From JALEFZ01 sp039820545 (GTDB lineage: Bacteria > Bacteroidota > Bacteroidia > J057), in contig JBCBPW010000016.1 in NCBI GenBank assembly GCA_039820545.1, positions 1 through 64,000 of the forward strand: a stretch of 64,000 bases of DNA, read 5' to 3'. The notes beneath the pieces were generated by a model. It had not been told where the DNA came from and ran no database searches. It worked only from the letters and a program-made list of their open reading frames with translations. The translations under genes were made by a program, and so were the position numbers. Shown here in pieces: positions 51,868 through 61,717 of this stretch. Position 1 is the stretch's first letter; each line of letters starts with the position of its first letter.

Positions 51868-52599
51868 TTATGAGTGGATAGGAGGACCTCTTGGAGATGA
51901 GGTCAAAGGTACATGGTGAAGCAGACAAAGCGGACGATGAATGGCCGTGGTGAAAGTAGAAGGAAAAAGTAGCTGGCGAAGGACTTCAGCCAACCGTGTG
52001 CGATGTGTCTGGATAAAAAGCAACAGATCTGATGCGGTATCTAGATCTGTTTTTTCTTCTAGCCACTGGACATCTAGCTGGCGAAGCTGGGCATATTGTA
52101 GGAGACTCTCCTGGAGGTCTGAGGTCTCCCAAGTGAGGGATTGAAATTCGTGGGAGGCAAATTGATCACGATGCAGGCCAATGAGGTACACACCTCCATC
52201 TTGGGTGCCACCTGCTACCAGTTGACGTTGGGACAGCAAATCAGAACTGATGCTAATATCCGCAGTTGTCAGTGAAGGGCAGTCATTCCCGATGGCAATC
52301 ACCTGCTGATAGCCCATCTCAAAGACATCGGCAAAAGCATGACTCAGTCGCTCTCCAAACGAATTTCCTCTTTGAAGAGTCGAATCTACCCAAATGACAG
52401 GTAAGCCCGTAGACTCAGCCGTACGGAGGCTATGCTGATTCAGCGTCTCGCTGATCCTCTGGTTTACATTCCAAGAGCCTTGGGCATTCCAAGTCTTGAA
52501 AAACGCTTCCTTTTTTGCTTCTCTAGCAAAAAATAAAATGGCGGTATGTGGAGTCTTGGTGTAAATCAGACGATCATTCGAGATGAGAAAATGGGTTAT
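51868..52599 (-). CDS. TIGR04282/DUF2064-like glycosyltransferase, no ordinary start codon
   Basis: The reading frame is open from the stop at 52621-52623 down to 51868. The first ATG (52315-52317) lies inside the conserved domain, so an upstream start is needed, yet the open part contains no ATG, GTG or TTG. Candidates are ATA at 52597-52599 and CTG at 52567-52569. The upstream residues belong to the family: T-A-I-L-F-F-A-R-E-A, then S-F-G-E-R-L-S-H-A-F, then I-G-N-D-C-P-S-L and G-G-T-Q-D-G-G-V-Y-L-I-G-L. The family uses nucleotide sugars in arsenosugar or similar pathways. It lies about 100 bases after recN. It could be a gene with a rare start or one damaged at its 5' end. Confidence 0.6.
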   Translation of the reverse strand: MTHFLISNDRLIYTKTPHTAILFFAREAKKEAFFKTWNAQGSWNVNQRISETLNQHSLRTAESTGLPVIWVDSTLQRGNSFGERLSHAFADVFEMGYQQVIAIGNDCPSLTTADISISSDLLSQRQLVAGGTQDGGVYLIGLHRDQFASHEFQSLTWETSDLQESLLQYAQLRQLDVQWLEEKTDLDTASDLLLFIQTHRTRLAEVLRQLLFPSTFTTAIHRPLCLLHHVPLTSSPRGPPIHS

Positions 52600-52717
52600 G
52601 CCTGTACATTTCCCAATAAATTAAAACGAAATAAAGCCTCAAAAGGCAAGCGTTATGTCCGCGAAGCGACAGGCAGAGAGAACTTATGGTTCTACAAATT
52701 CGGATGATTCGGAGATT

Positions 52718-54427
52718 TTATTCGTTGACGGTGATCAATTCTTCTGCATTTTTGATCGCCGAAGCCGTGGGTTCATCTCCACTGAGCATCTGTGCGACTA
52801 CCTGAATTCTGGCATCGTGATCCAGCTGAGAAACGCTGGAAAAGGTTTTTTCTCCTTCGACTTTCTTGCGTATGAAGAAATGTGCTTTCCCTTTGGCCGC
52901 GATTTGTGGGAGGTGAGTAATGGATAGAATTTGAAATTTATTTGCCAACTGCTGCATGACGACCCCTACCTTTTTCGCAATTTCTCCACTGATCCCTGTA
53001 TCGATCTCATCAAAGATCATCACAGGAAAAGAAGATTTTTCTGCTAATGCAGCTTTAATGGCCAGCATCACGCGGGAGATTTCACCACCAGAGGCAATCT
53101 GGGAGAGGGGACCCGCTGGCACGCCTGGATTGGTTTGTATCTGGAAATAGACTTTATTGATCCCATGTGAAAGGGGTTTGATTCGCGCTCCCTCTAGCTC
53201 CAAGCTTCCATTTTCGTGGAAATTGCGTTTGATGTCGATCATAAATCGCGCTTTTTGGAAGCCTACCTGTGCCAAGAGCATATCTACTGTTTGCTGAAGG
53301 AGCGGTTGAGCCTTTAATCGACGGGATTCTAGTTGTTGCCCCCATTTCCCTAAAAGGTTTACTGCCTGTTCAAACTCTTTTCTTAGGCGCTGGATATTTT
53401 CTTCCAAAGAATCAAATTCTGTCAGTTGGGTAGCAATGCGTTCATACAAATCTACCAACTCCTGCCCAGACTGTACCTGATATTTGAGCTTGAGCGAATG
53501 GTATAAGGCCAGTCTTTCTTCGATGAATGCCAGTCTTTCTGGGTCTGTTTCAACCCGTTCTAGCATTTCCTGAAAAGAAAAGGTAGATTCTTTGATTTGC
53601 TCAAGCATCTCATCCAATCCCTGTACCGATTCTCCCAGATTTTGATTGACATTAGAGACTTTACGCAATGGCACAATCACCTCACTCAATTGATTGTAGA
53701 TAGAGTTATCGACTTGATAAAGCAATTCAATGGCGCCTCCCAGTGCTTCGCGTATCTCTTCTGAGTGTTGCAAGAGATTCAACTCTTGCTCTAGCTCATC
53801 TTCTTCATTTGCCTGAAGCCCCGCCTTATCTAGTTCATCTACTTGAAATTTTAAATATTCCCACTGCCCCTTGGCTGCGCGCTCTTTTTCTTCGAGCTCC
53901 GCAATTTGCTGGGAGAGACTATCCACGATTTTGAGCTGGGCTTGATACTGCTGTAGCTCATCGCTACAATCTGCATACTCATCCAAGAGGTCGAGTTGCT
54001 TATCCGCTGAAAGGAGTACCTGATTGTCGTGCTGCCCATGCATATCCAGCAGGAGTGAGCTCACTTCTCTTAGCAATTGAAGGGAAACAGGGGTGTCATT
54101 TATAAAGGCACGAGATTTTCCATTGGGACGAATTTCTCTGCGGATCGTGATTTCTCCATTTTCCTCTAGGTCAAACTCCTCGAAAGCATTCAGTTGCTTT
54201 TGTATAATGCTGGGCAGTCTACCAAAGGTCCCTTCGACAATACACTTTTCATCGTAAAGGAATACAAATGAGCTGTCGGCTCGCTTGCCCATGATCAGTC
54301 CCAAGGCCCCGATCAACAAGGACTTCCCCGCCCCTGTTTCTCCCGTGAGGATGTTGAGCCCTTGCAGAAAATCAATATGAGTTTCCTTAAATAAGGCGTA
54401 ATTCTTGATATAAAGATGCTGAAGCAT
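52718..54427 (-). CDS. recN: DNA repair protein RecN
   Basis: 569 residues, the usual RecN length. SMC-like: Walker A G-E-T-G-A-G-K-S-L near 31-39, long coiled coil in the middle (about 150-360), ABC signature region with S-G-G-E-I-S-R and Walker B V-M-I-F-D-E-I-D-T-G-I-S-G-E, then the I-T-H-L-P-Q-I-A-A-K-G switch typical of RecN. It holds and repairs double-strand breaks. Transcribed away from lpdA. Confidence 0.95.
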   Translation of the reverse strand: MLQHLYIKNYALFKETHIDFLQGLNILTGETGAGKSLLIGALGLIMGKRADSSFVFLYDEKCIVEGTFGRLPSIIQKQLNAFEEFDLEENGEITIRREIRPNGKSRAFINDTPVSLQLLREVSSLLLDMHGQHDNQVLLSADKQLDLLDEYADCSDELQQYQAQLKIVDSLSQQIAELEEKERAAKGQWEYLKFQVDELDKAGLQANEEDELEQELNLLQHSEEIREALGGAIELLYQVDNSIYNQLSEVIVPLRKVSNVNQNLGESVQGLDEMLEQIKESTFSFQEMLERVETDPERLAFIEERLALYHSLKLKYQVQSGQELVDLYERIATQLTEFDSLEENIQRLRKEFEQAVNLLGKWGQQLESRRLKAQPLLQQTVDMLLAQVGFQKARFMIDIKRNFHENGSLELEGARIKPLSHGINKVYFQIQTNPGVPAGPLSQIASGGEISRVMLAIKAALAEKSSFPVMIFDEIDTGISGEIAKKVGVVMQQLANKFQILSITHLPQIAAKGKAHFFIRKKVEGEKTFSSVSQLDHDARIQVVAQMLSGDEPTASAIKNAEELITVNE

Positions 54428-54785
54428 ACGATTTTACAGCTGACGGAATGGATTTATTATGGGCTTTCTTCAAGCATTGAAGAGACTAGCCAAAAATATT
54501 CAAACAAATTTAGTGGAAAAATCGAATATCATCAGGAAAAACCACAGGATCTTTGATGATATTTTTTGCATTTGCTTATATATTTAGCTGAATGAGCGGG
54601 AAAAATTCCTAGGTGAGTCGTGCGTATTTTACTTTTCCTCTTCGCCAAAATTCCTAATTTTGTGCGAGAAAAAAGAGACTGTCTGCAAATTTTCAATACC
54701 AAATTCAAACAATCACTTTGGGAGTGTAGGTTCATAAAATTTAACTACATTTCCGACATATTGACAAACAGTTATACATCTATAT
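54428..54785. other. Divergent promoter region of recN and lpdA
   Basis: 358 AT-rich bases. Besides the promoter candidate at 54655-54662 I see no gene or RNA. Confidence 0.4.
54655..54662 (+). promoter_or_regulatory. Candidate -7 promoter element for lpdA
   Basis: TAATTTTG fits TAnnTTTG. An imperfect TTTT at 54633-54636 lies 18 bases upstream at the -33 position. It is about 125 bases before the lpdA start. Confidence 0.3.
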
Positions 54786-56183
54786 ATGGCGAATGCATAC
54801 GACTTAATCGTAATTGGTAGTGGACCTGGAGGATATGTAGCGGCAATCCGCGCATCTCAGCTAGGAATGAAAACTGCTGTTGTGGAAAAAGAGAATCTTG
54901 GAGGTGTGTGTTTGAACTGGGGCTGTATCCCCACCAAAGCCCTGCTCAAGAGCGCAGAGGTAATGGATTACATCCACCATGCTAATGATTATGGAATCAA
55001 TATAGAAGGTGAAGCCAAGCACGACTTCGATGCTGTCATCAAGCGCAGCCGTGGAGCAGCTGACCAAATGAGCAAGGGGGTGGATTTTCTACTGAGGAAA
55101 AATAAAGTAGATACGCTCATAGGCACAGGGAAAGTCAGCCCCGATAAGAAAGTAGTAGTGACAGATGCAGATGGTAAGGTAACCTCTTATGAGGCCAAAC
55201 ACATCATTCTGGCTACTGGTTCACGCGCACGTAGCTTACCCTCTATGGCCATAGACAATGAGAAGATCGTTGGGTATCGCAAAGCTATGACGATGGATTT
55301 TCAACCCAAATCCATGATTATCGTGGGTTCTGGTGCCATTGGGATGGAGTTTGCTTACTTCTATCACAACATGGGTACGGAAGTGACTGTCGTAGAATAT
55401 CTAGACGCCGTCCTTCCACGTGAGGATCACGAAGTATCTGCTCAAATGGCTCGCATTTACAAGAAGAAAGGCATCAAAATCAAAACTTCTACAGAAGTGA
55501 CAGGTGTGGATACTTCAGGTGAAGGCGTGGTCGCCACCCTCAAAACCAAGAAAGGGGAAGAGCAACTCAAAGCCGATATCGTCCTTTCTGCCGTAGGTGT
55601 CGTAGCCAACTTGGAAGAACTTGGCTTGGGCAACCTCGGAATCAAAACTGAAAGAGGAAAAGTGGTCGTAGATGAGTTCTACCGTACCAATGTATCCAAT
55701 ATCTATGCAATTGGTGACATGACGCCTGGCCCTGCTTTGGCGCATATGGCATCGCACGAAGGAATTGTCTGTGTAGAGAAGATCGCAGGGCTCGAGCCAG
55801 AAGCTATCGACTATGGCAACATCCCTAGCTGTACGTACTGCCAGCCTGAAGTGGCCTCTGTAGGCATGACAGAAAAGGATGCGAAAGAAGCGGGCTATGA
55901 GCTGAAAGTGGGTAAGTTTCCCTTTACGGCCTCTGGTAAGGCTACTGCCTCAGGCAAGCGCGATGGGTTCGTAAAGGTCATTTTCGATGCGAAGTATGGA
56001 GAATTTCTAGGTGCACACATGATCGGAGCCAATGTGACCGATATGATTGCAGAGGTGGTCATCGCACGTCGTCTCGAGACCACTGGGCACGAAATCATCA
56101 ATGCTGTACACCCCCACCCTACCATGTCTGAAGCGGTCATGGAAGCTGCTGCTGCTGCTTATGGTGAGGTCATCCATCTCTAA
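54786..56183 (+). CDS. lpdA: Dihydrolipoyl dehydrogenase
   Basis: 465 residues, full length. FAD-binding G-S-G-P-G-G-Y at 11-17; redox disulfide C42/C47 in G-G-V-C-L-N-W-G-C-I-P-T-K; NAD-binding G-S-G-A-I-G-M-E-F near 180; second FAD site Y-A-I-G-D-M; and the interface catalytic H-P-H-P-T-M-S-E near the C terminus. It reoxidises lipoyl groups of pyruvate and 2-oxoglutarate dehydrogenases or the glycine cleavage system. It is monocistronic with a terminator. Confidence 0.96.
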   Translation: MANAYDLIVIGSGPGGYVAAIRASQLGMKTAVVEKENLGGVCLNWGCIPTKALLKSAEVMDYIHHANDYGINIEGEAKHDFDAVIKRSRGAADQMSKGVDFLLRKNKVDTLIGTGKVSPDKKVVVTDADGKVTSYEAKHIILATGSRARSLPSMAIDNEKIVGYRKAMTMDFQPKSMIIVGSGAIGMEFAYFYHNMGTEVTVVEYLDAVLPREDHEVSAQMARIYKKKGIKIKTSTEVTGVDTSGEGVVATLKTKKGEEQLKADIVLSAVGVVANLEELGLGNLGIKTERGKVVVDEFYRTNVSNIYAIGDMTPGPALAHMASHEGIVCVEKIAGLEPEAIDYGNIPSCTYCQPEVASVGMTEKDAKEAGYELKVGKFPFTASGKATASGKRDGFVKVIFDAKYGEFLGAHMIGANVTDMIAEVVIARRLETTGHEIINAVHPHPTMSEAVMEAAAAAYGEVIHL

Positions 56184-56625
56184 CATAATCTGACTCAAGT
56201 CAGGCTCACATACACAAAGGGTTGTCTCAGATGTGAGACAGCCTTTTTTAGTTGGTGGACATAAAAAATAGTGTGATCTCGCAGTCTAGGGTTGAAACTA
56301 CCAGACTATATAATGCCACCCTTTCAGGGTTCTGAGTAGATGGATGGTCCTGAAGCGAGATAGCATGCGAGGTTTAGTCACATGCTTAAAACGTATGCTA
56401 AATCCCCCTATTTTATCTGGCTATTTCCCGTATTTGTCTGAAAATGAGTGTTCAAAATGAATATTCTGGCTATTTGACCTAGAAGGATCGGATTTTTTTT
56501 CCTACATTCGTTTCCCTTTTTTTCCAAAGTGAGGGAAATCTGATATAGAGGTAGGTTGTCCATGACTTCTCGGGATGTAAGACCACTTACCTTCACCTTT
56601 TCATATTCTGATAAAGAAAAATGAT
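56184..56625. other. Intergenic region between lpdA and cytidine deaminase
   Basis: 442 bases. It starts with the lpdA terminator. The rest (56250-56625) is AT-rich and I see no supported ORF, RNA gene or repeat in it. Confidence 0.4.
56218..56249 (+). terminator. Rho-independent terminator of lpdA
   Basis: GGTTGTCTCA / TGAGACAGCC hairpin (ten pairs with one G-T) followed by seven Ts. Confidence 0.85.
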
Positions 56626-57108
56626 ATGAAGGAATTGGAAATACGTATCCCTGTCCAGGTATATGAAGATATAGAGCAACTGACTGAAGCAGATCAAGAA
56701 CTGCTGCAATTAGCCAAAAAGAGTGTCGAAAAATCGCATGCGCCCTATTCACAGTTTCATGTGGGCGCAGCTGTCCGCCTAGCCAATGGAGAACTCCTGG
56801 GAGGGGCCAATCACGAAAATGCCGCTTACCCTATGTGTTTGTGTGCCGAACGCTCCGTACTTGCAGCCGCTCATACAACCGCCCCTAAAGTAGCAGTAGA
56901 TACCATCGCGATCACAGCCAAAACGCCTAAACGTATCATCGACGAACCGATTTCTCCTTGCGGGGCTTGTAGACAAGTCATTCTGGAATTCGAAGATCGA
57001 TTCGATCAATCTATGCGGATTATTTTACAAGGTGAGACGGGTCCGATCTACATCCTCCAATCAGGTAAGGACTTGATGCCGCTTTCTTTTGGGAGAACGC
57101 AGCTGTAG
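56626..57108 (+). CDS. cdd: Cytidine deaminase
   Basis: 160 residues. Zn-site residues: Cys73 and catalytic Glu75 in L-C-A-E-R-S, and Cys112/Cys115 in P-C-G-A-C-R-Q. The H-A-P-Y-S-x-F-x-V-G-A-A motif (38-49) and G-x-N-x-E-N-A-A-Y-P substrate loop are typical of the tetrameric cytidine deaminase. It converts cytidine and deoxycytidine to uridine forms. The N-terminal 25 residues extend the usual length slightly. Confidence 0.92.
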   Translation: MKELEIRIPVQVYEDIEQLTEADQELLQLAKKSVEKSHAPYSQFHVGAAVRLANGELLGGANHENAAYPMCLCAERSVLAAAHTTAPKVAVDTIAITAKTPKRIIDEPISPCGACRQVILEFEDRFDQSMRIILQGETGPIYILQSGKDLMPLSFGRTQL

Positions 57109-57226
57109 ATTTGACTATGTGGACGTCCTGCTACAAAGAAGTCTTACAAAATATTCGATAAAGACTATTATTATTATTTGAGCTTGTGTAAATTCAAGTT
57201 AATAAAACTTAAATGAAGAAAGTTCC

Positions 57227-58576
57227 ATGTCTGTGCCTCCCCCTACTCCCACTTCTGAAGATCCAAAAAAATCCTGGCTCACTCGTTTGGCGGAGGAAAG
57301 CTGGGAAGCAGAACTCATCATCTCAGGTGTGGCCATCTATGGATCGCTTGCTATACATGGACAAATACACTATCTGGTAGACTGGACCATTCAAAATTTA
57401 CCTGGTCCTTATCTGGCCTCTACCTATCTGTTATTCTTTTATCTCTTCGTAGGTGCGCAAGTACTCATCATGAGCTTCATTACTCATTTCTTCTTGAGGG
57501 TGTTATGGGTAGGAATGGTCGGACTGTACAGTGTCTATCCACATGGTATCAAACGAACGAAGAAGTACAGCGATAATTTTAACGATAAACTACTGGCTGA
57601 TTTTTCTGACCTTGGGTCCTTTAACCATAAATTAGATCAGTATTGCAGCCTCGTATTTGCTATTGGTTCCGGTGCCTTTATGACCTTGACATCTATTGCC
57701 ATTTTTATGGTCATTGTATTAATAGCCGTAGCAGGTATCCATCAGATTTTTCCACAGATCCACGTAAACACACTTTTTTCTATCGCATTTACCGCCATCT
57801 TCGTTGTCTTCTCTTTTGCCTCTGTCTTGCACCTCAAAGCTTTGCGGGACAAGCCTTTTGTAGAGAAAATCCACTATCCCCTCTACAAATTGATGACGCG
57901 TGGAGTATATGGTATTTTCTTTCGTCCTGCGAATTACATCTACCTCACCTTTTTTACCAATTCTCAGCAGAAAAAATACTTTGGTTTTTTAGCCCTCTTG
58001 ATGGTCATCATCCTGGGGGGAACAGTCTTCTCGGTTTTAAACTCTAATGTCATCTTCCTCCTCAAATCAGATCTCATGGATAACCTAGCGAGTCGAGAAG
58101 ATCGTGTCTACATGTCGATGTATGAAGACCAAGGAGATCCAGAAACCATGATTTTACATGCTGCGATCCCTTCAGACATCATTGAGACAGACTATTTGCG
58201 TGTGTTTGTTCCTGTCATGAAACGAGACGCGAACACCATAGATGCTTCCTGTCCTAAGATTCCCTCTGATAGTACGCGTTCGGATAAAGAAACGCGACGC
58301 CTGAGGCGAGAAAATAGCTTGGCTTGTCTGTCTGATTACCATGTATTCCAAATAAATGGAGATACAGTACAAGCTGTCATCAAGCGATATTCCCACCCTT
58401 ACACCCAGCAAGACGGGCTACTGGCTTATATTTCTAATGAACAGTTTCAAAGGGGAGAAAATAGCCTCGTTATCGAAAAAAAGAGACAGGATGAAGAAGG
58501 AGATTTTGTTAGGATTCAAATTCCCTTTATCTACGCAGGGGACCTTCCTCCTGCTATCCAGCCTGATACTGACTAG
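57227..58576 (+). CDS. Multi-pass membrane protein of unknown function
   Basis: 449 residues. A short cytoplasmic N terminus precedes about six hydrophobic segments (about 32-53, 65-90, 92-105, 143-170, 180-205 and 245-272). The last 175 residues are soluble and acidic (D-P-E-T-M-I-L-H-A near 305) and probably face the periplasm. No transport motif is recognised. It is followed by a convergent gene with 30 bases between them. Confidence 0.6.
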   Translation: MSVPPPTPTSEDPKKSWLTRLAEESWEAELIISGVAIYGSLAIHGQIHYLVDWTIQNLPGPYLASTYLLFFYLFVGAQVLIMSFITHFFLRVLWVGMVGLYSVYPHGIKRTKKYSDNFNDKLLADFSDLGSFNHKLDQYCSLVFAIGSGAFMTLTSIAIFMVIVLIAVAGIHQIFPQIHVNTLFSIAFTAIFVVFSFASVLHLKALRDKPFVEKIHYPLYKLMTRGVYGIFFRPANYIYLTFFTNSQQKKYFGFLALLMVIILGGTVFSVLNSNVIFLLKSDLMDNLASREDRVYMSMYEDQGDPETMILHAAIPSDIIETDYLRVFVPVMKRDANTIDASCPKIPSDSTRSDKETRRLRRENSLACLSDYHVFQINGDTVQAVIKRYSHPYTQQDGLLAYISNEQFQRGENSLVIEKKRQDEEGDFVRIQIPFIYAGDLPPAIQPDTD

Positions 58577-58606
58577 GTAGACGAAGCCATCGGCGCGGGC
58601 AGTCTT

Positions 58607-60130
58607 TCAAGATGATGAGGCAGAAGAATATGCCTCCTTCTTGAGAGCTACACGATCTATTTTCCCTGTTCCATTTTTGGGGAGTTCTTCTAGGCAAACA
58701 AAAGATTGGGGAACCTTAAACTTTGCCAAGTAAGTGCGACAATGCGCCAATGTGGCTGACTCGGAGAAAGTTATTCCCTGCTCTAAAACGATAAACGCTT
58801 TTCCTACTTCTCCCCATTTTTCATGTGGTGTAGGGATAACCGCTACCTCTTTGATGCCTTCCATTTGACCCAAAATTCGTTCTACCTCCGCTGGATATAC
58901 ATTCTCGCCTCCTGAGATGAACATATTCTTGATTCGATCGACCACATATAGATAGCCTTCCTCATCCTGTCTGACCAAATCTCCTGTGTGCAGCCATCCA
59001 TCTTCTAAAGCTCTTTTCGTAGCCTCTGAGTTACGCCAGTATCCAGGTGTGACCATCGGACCTTTGATCAGCAGCTCCCCTGTTTCGTTGGCTTGGGCCT
59101 CAACTCCTGACTCATCGAGAATCCTGGTGTGCACATAAAAATTGGGCTTACCAATCGAACCCTTCTTTCGGATGGCATCAGAATGATGAAGTGAGGTCAG
59201 GTTGGGACCAGCCTCCGTCATCCCATATCCTTGGCGGATCGGAATTCCTTTCTTTTCCCATACCTCAATGAGGGGAATGGGCATGGGTTCTCCTCCCACA
59301 ATCATATACCGCAGCTTTTCCAAGTCCGTTTGATCAAATGATGGGTGATCAGCTATCATTTTCAACATCGTAGGGACTCCCATGAAGATGGTCACGCCTT
59401 CCTGTTCTAGCGTCTTCAGCACACGGTCAGGCTCGAAAGAAGGTAGCATCAGCGTTGTCGCGCCACGATGAAGGAAAGGCGTCAGGAGAACATTCCATCC
59501 GCCCGTATGAAAGAGTGGCATCACATTGAGGGTGACATCCTGACTGGTCAGATCCAGGCGTAGCGCCGTGTTCACACTGTTCCAAAAAAGCATTCTATGC
59601 GTGTAGAGTGCGCCTTTAGGGAAACCCGTCGTTCCAGAGGTATAGAGGATAAAGATAGGATCATCTTCTTTCAGGTTATAAGTTGGTTGATAAACGACAG
59701 CATCTGATGTTTTAAGATCCTCGGTAAGCTGCTCCCATTCTACCAAATGCTCCACCTTCTGATAATGGGGCGCATCTTGCTTAAGGCGTTCATGAAACCT
59801 GGCTTGTACGACACAAACCTTGGGTTGGCTATCCTGGATCAAGTAGTCAATCTCATGCGGACTTAGTCGCCAGTTCATTGGGATGAGGATTACGCCTGTC
59901 TTCTGCGCTGCAACAAACAGCACGACAAAAGTCAGGTTATTTTCCGCTAGCAAGCCGATTCTGTCTCCTGCTGTCAATTTCCACTCTCCCGTGATGATAT
60001 GTGCGAGGTGATTGGCGAGCTGATTCAATGCCCCGTAGGTGAAGACTTCTCCTGTCGCGCCATCTTTTAGCGCGACCTTCTCAGGTCGGTAGCTCGCCCA
60101 GCGTTCAACCCAATCCCATCTCTCGTTCAT
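58607..60130 (-). CDS. Acyl-CoA synthetase (AMP-dependent, fatty or aromatic acid type)
   Basis: 507 residues. AMP-binding core Y-T-S-G-T-T-G-F-P-K-G near 162-172, A5 motif Y-G-M-T-E-A-G, T-G-D-L motif, hinge D-R-I-K-N-M-F-I-S-G-G-E-N-V-Y-P-A-E and the catalytic Lys in P-K-N-G-T-G-K-I-D. It loads a carboxylic acid onto CoA through an acyl-AMP. The start overlaps the symporter stop as ATGA, so it is coupled to import of its likely substrate. Confidence 0.9.
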   Translation of the reverse strand: MNERWDWVERWASYRPEKVALKDGATGEVFTYGALNQLANHLAHIITGEWKLTAGDRIGLLAENNLTFVVLFVAAQKTGVILIPMNWRLSPHEIDYLIQDSQPKVCVVQARFHERLKQDAPHYQKVEHLVEWEQLTEDLKTSDAVVYQPTYNLKEDDPIFILYTSGTTGFPKGALYTHRMLFWNSVNTALRLDLTSQDVTLNVMPLFHTGGWNVLLTPFLHRGATTLMLPSFEPDRVLKTLEQEGVTIFMGVPTMLKMIADHPSFDQTDLEKLRYMIVGGEPMPIPLIEVWEKKGIPIRQGYGMTEAGPNLTSLHHSDAIRKKGSIGKPNFYVHTRILDESGVEAQANETGELLIKGPMVTPGYWRNSEATKRALEDGWLHTGDLVRQDEEGYLYVVDRIKNMFISGGENVYPAEVERILGQMEGIKEVAVIPTPHEKWGEVGKAFIVLEQGITFSESATLAHCRTYLAKFKVPQSFVCLEELPKNGTGKIDRVALKKEAYSSASSS

Positions 60131-61665
60131 GAATTTACCGTTTTGAATGATGTTGCCGTTTGTGTTTGCTTTTTTCCTCTAAAAATGAAGTATAAGGAAA
60201 GCCCTACCAGAAGAGAAGCCAGGATCGCCAGTGTAGAAGGAATGGCGGGATTGCGCACAGCCTCTTGCATATACCCTCCTATTCGTCCATAATAAACAGA
60301 GAAATGAACGATCACTGCTGTCAAAGAGGCCCCTACGGGCGCAATGAGAGGTGTATGTTGGGTAAATGTCCCTAGGAGTACAGGTACAAATGCAGCGGAG
60401 AAATATGCATAAACGCCATTTTGGGCAAAGATGGCCACACTCAAGTTGGGATTCATGAGTTGGTTGTAAGAGAACATAAAGGCTAAAATCCCTAAAAATC
60501 CAATGATGATTCGGTTAGTCAGCATCTTTTTCGCCTCTCCTGTCGGACCGCTGAACAATTGCTTTCCCAGATGGGCGTCCAGAATATCTGATGTAATCGT
60601 GGTAGATAGCGACTGTATCAGCCCCTCCAAAGTGGAGACCCCAGCTGAGATCAACCCCAGTACAACGATCAGTCCTAAAATCACAGGAAACTCCTGCACC
60701 ACATAGGTCGGTATGATGCTATCCATGGCCAACTTATCTCCCTGAAAGGTGAGGTCGGGAAATTCAAGCCGAGCGTACAGTCCCGCAAATACAACTGAGA
60801 AGAAAAGAAACTCTACGATGATGCCCCAGGTCAGGTATTTATTGACATCTTTATCCTCTTTCAAAAAGAGGGATTTGGTGATGATATGTGGCTGGCAAAT
60901 GACCGCAATCCCAATGACGATCTGGCAGAAGATGACCTCAAAGTAGTCTCGAAACAAAGGGCTTTCAGGAAACAAACTCGACGTCAATCGTGTGTCCAAT
61001 GCTTCCAGTTTTCCGATAAACCCTCTGACCCCCTCGCTGAAATGTTCATAGCCTGAAGTCAGTAAGATCAGCGCGACGACGATCATGATAGAAGCCTGAA
61101 TCATGTTGGTATAGACCATGGAGTTGGCTCCGCTAAAGGCCATGTATCCAAAGATGAATACTACCACTCCTAGCAGTACATAGGTTTCATTGGCATCCAA
61201 GGAGGTTGCCAGCACTTTGGTGATGCCCACGCAAATCAGGACTATGAAGGTCAGGAGCAGGAGGGAAAGAAAGGCAAAAAACAAGGCGTAGTATTTGCTT
61301 TGATACCTTGTACCAATCCACTGGGCCATCGTGAGCGCTTGAATGGACTGGCCAAACTTTCGAAATCCCTTGGTAAAGATGATCAGGGAGAGCATCGCAG
61401 CCAGTGGCAATACAATGGCATAGGCCACAACAGCACTCCATCCATATATCGCCACAAAACCAGGGTTGATGATAAATGTAGCGGCACTAGTAATAGAGGC
61501 TGCCAGCGACAATGCGACGGCAACAGGGGAAAAGGCAATATTCCCCACCGCATAGTCCTTCATGCTTTGCGTCTTCCTGGCTCCGCGTATGACGAAGTAT
61601 AGTACGACCCCCACATATACGACGATCAGTGCCCAAGTAGTGAGTATTTTTACTTCAGATACCAT
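60127..61665 (-). CDS. Sodium:solute symporter family protein
   Basis: About 512 residues from ATG 61663-61665 (M-V-S-E-V-K-I-L); a longer frame upstream would overlap the esterase gene. About 13 membrane helices. SSS motifs include G-N-I-A-F-S-P-V-A-V-A-L-S-L-A-A-S-I-T-S-A (helix 2 region) and G-L-I-S-A-G-V-S-T-L-E-G-L-I-Q-S-L-S-T. It imports a small organic acid or similar solute with Na+. Coupled to the acyl-CoA ligase. Confidence 0.88.
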   Translation of the reverse strand: MVSEVKILTTWALIVVYVGVVLYFVIRGARKTQSMKDYAVGNIAFSPVAVALSLAASITSAATFIINPGFVAIYGWSAVVAYAIVLPLAAMLSLIIFTKGFRKFGQSIQALTMAQWIGTRYQSKYYALFFAFLSLLLLTFIVLICVGITKVLATSLDANETYVLLGVVVFIFGYMAFSGANSMVYTNMIQASIMIVVALILLTSGYEHFSEGVRGFIGKLEALDTRLTSSLFPESPLFRDYFEVIFCQIVIGIAVICQPHIITKSLFLKEDKDVNKYLTWGIIVEFLFFSVVFAGLYARLEFPDLTFQGDKLAMDSIIPTYVVQEFPVILGLIVVLGLISAGVSTLEGLIQSLSTTITSDILDAHLGKQLFSGPTGEAKKMLTNRIIIGFLGILAFMFSYNQLMNPNLSVAIFAQNGVYAYFSAAFVPVLLGTFTQHTPLIAPVGASLTAVIVHFSVYYGRIGGYMQEAVRNPAIPSTLAILASLLVGLSLYFIFRGKKQTQTATSFKTVNS

Positions 61666-61717
61666 AGATATCTTTTTATTAAGGCTTTTTGGAAAATTAG
61701 AGCTTAACCCATGTTCT

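Noticed and set aside
52655..52927. 90-codon plus-strand frame at the 3' end of recN
   Set aside because: It lies mostly inside recN on the other strand and has no recognisable domain.
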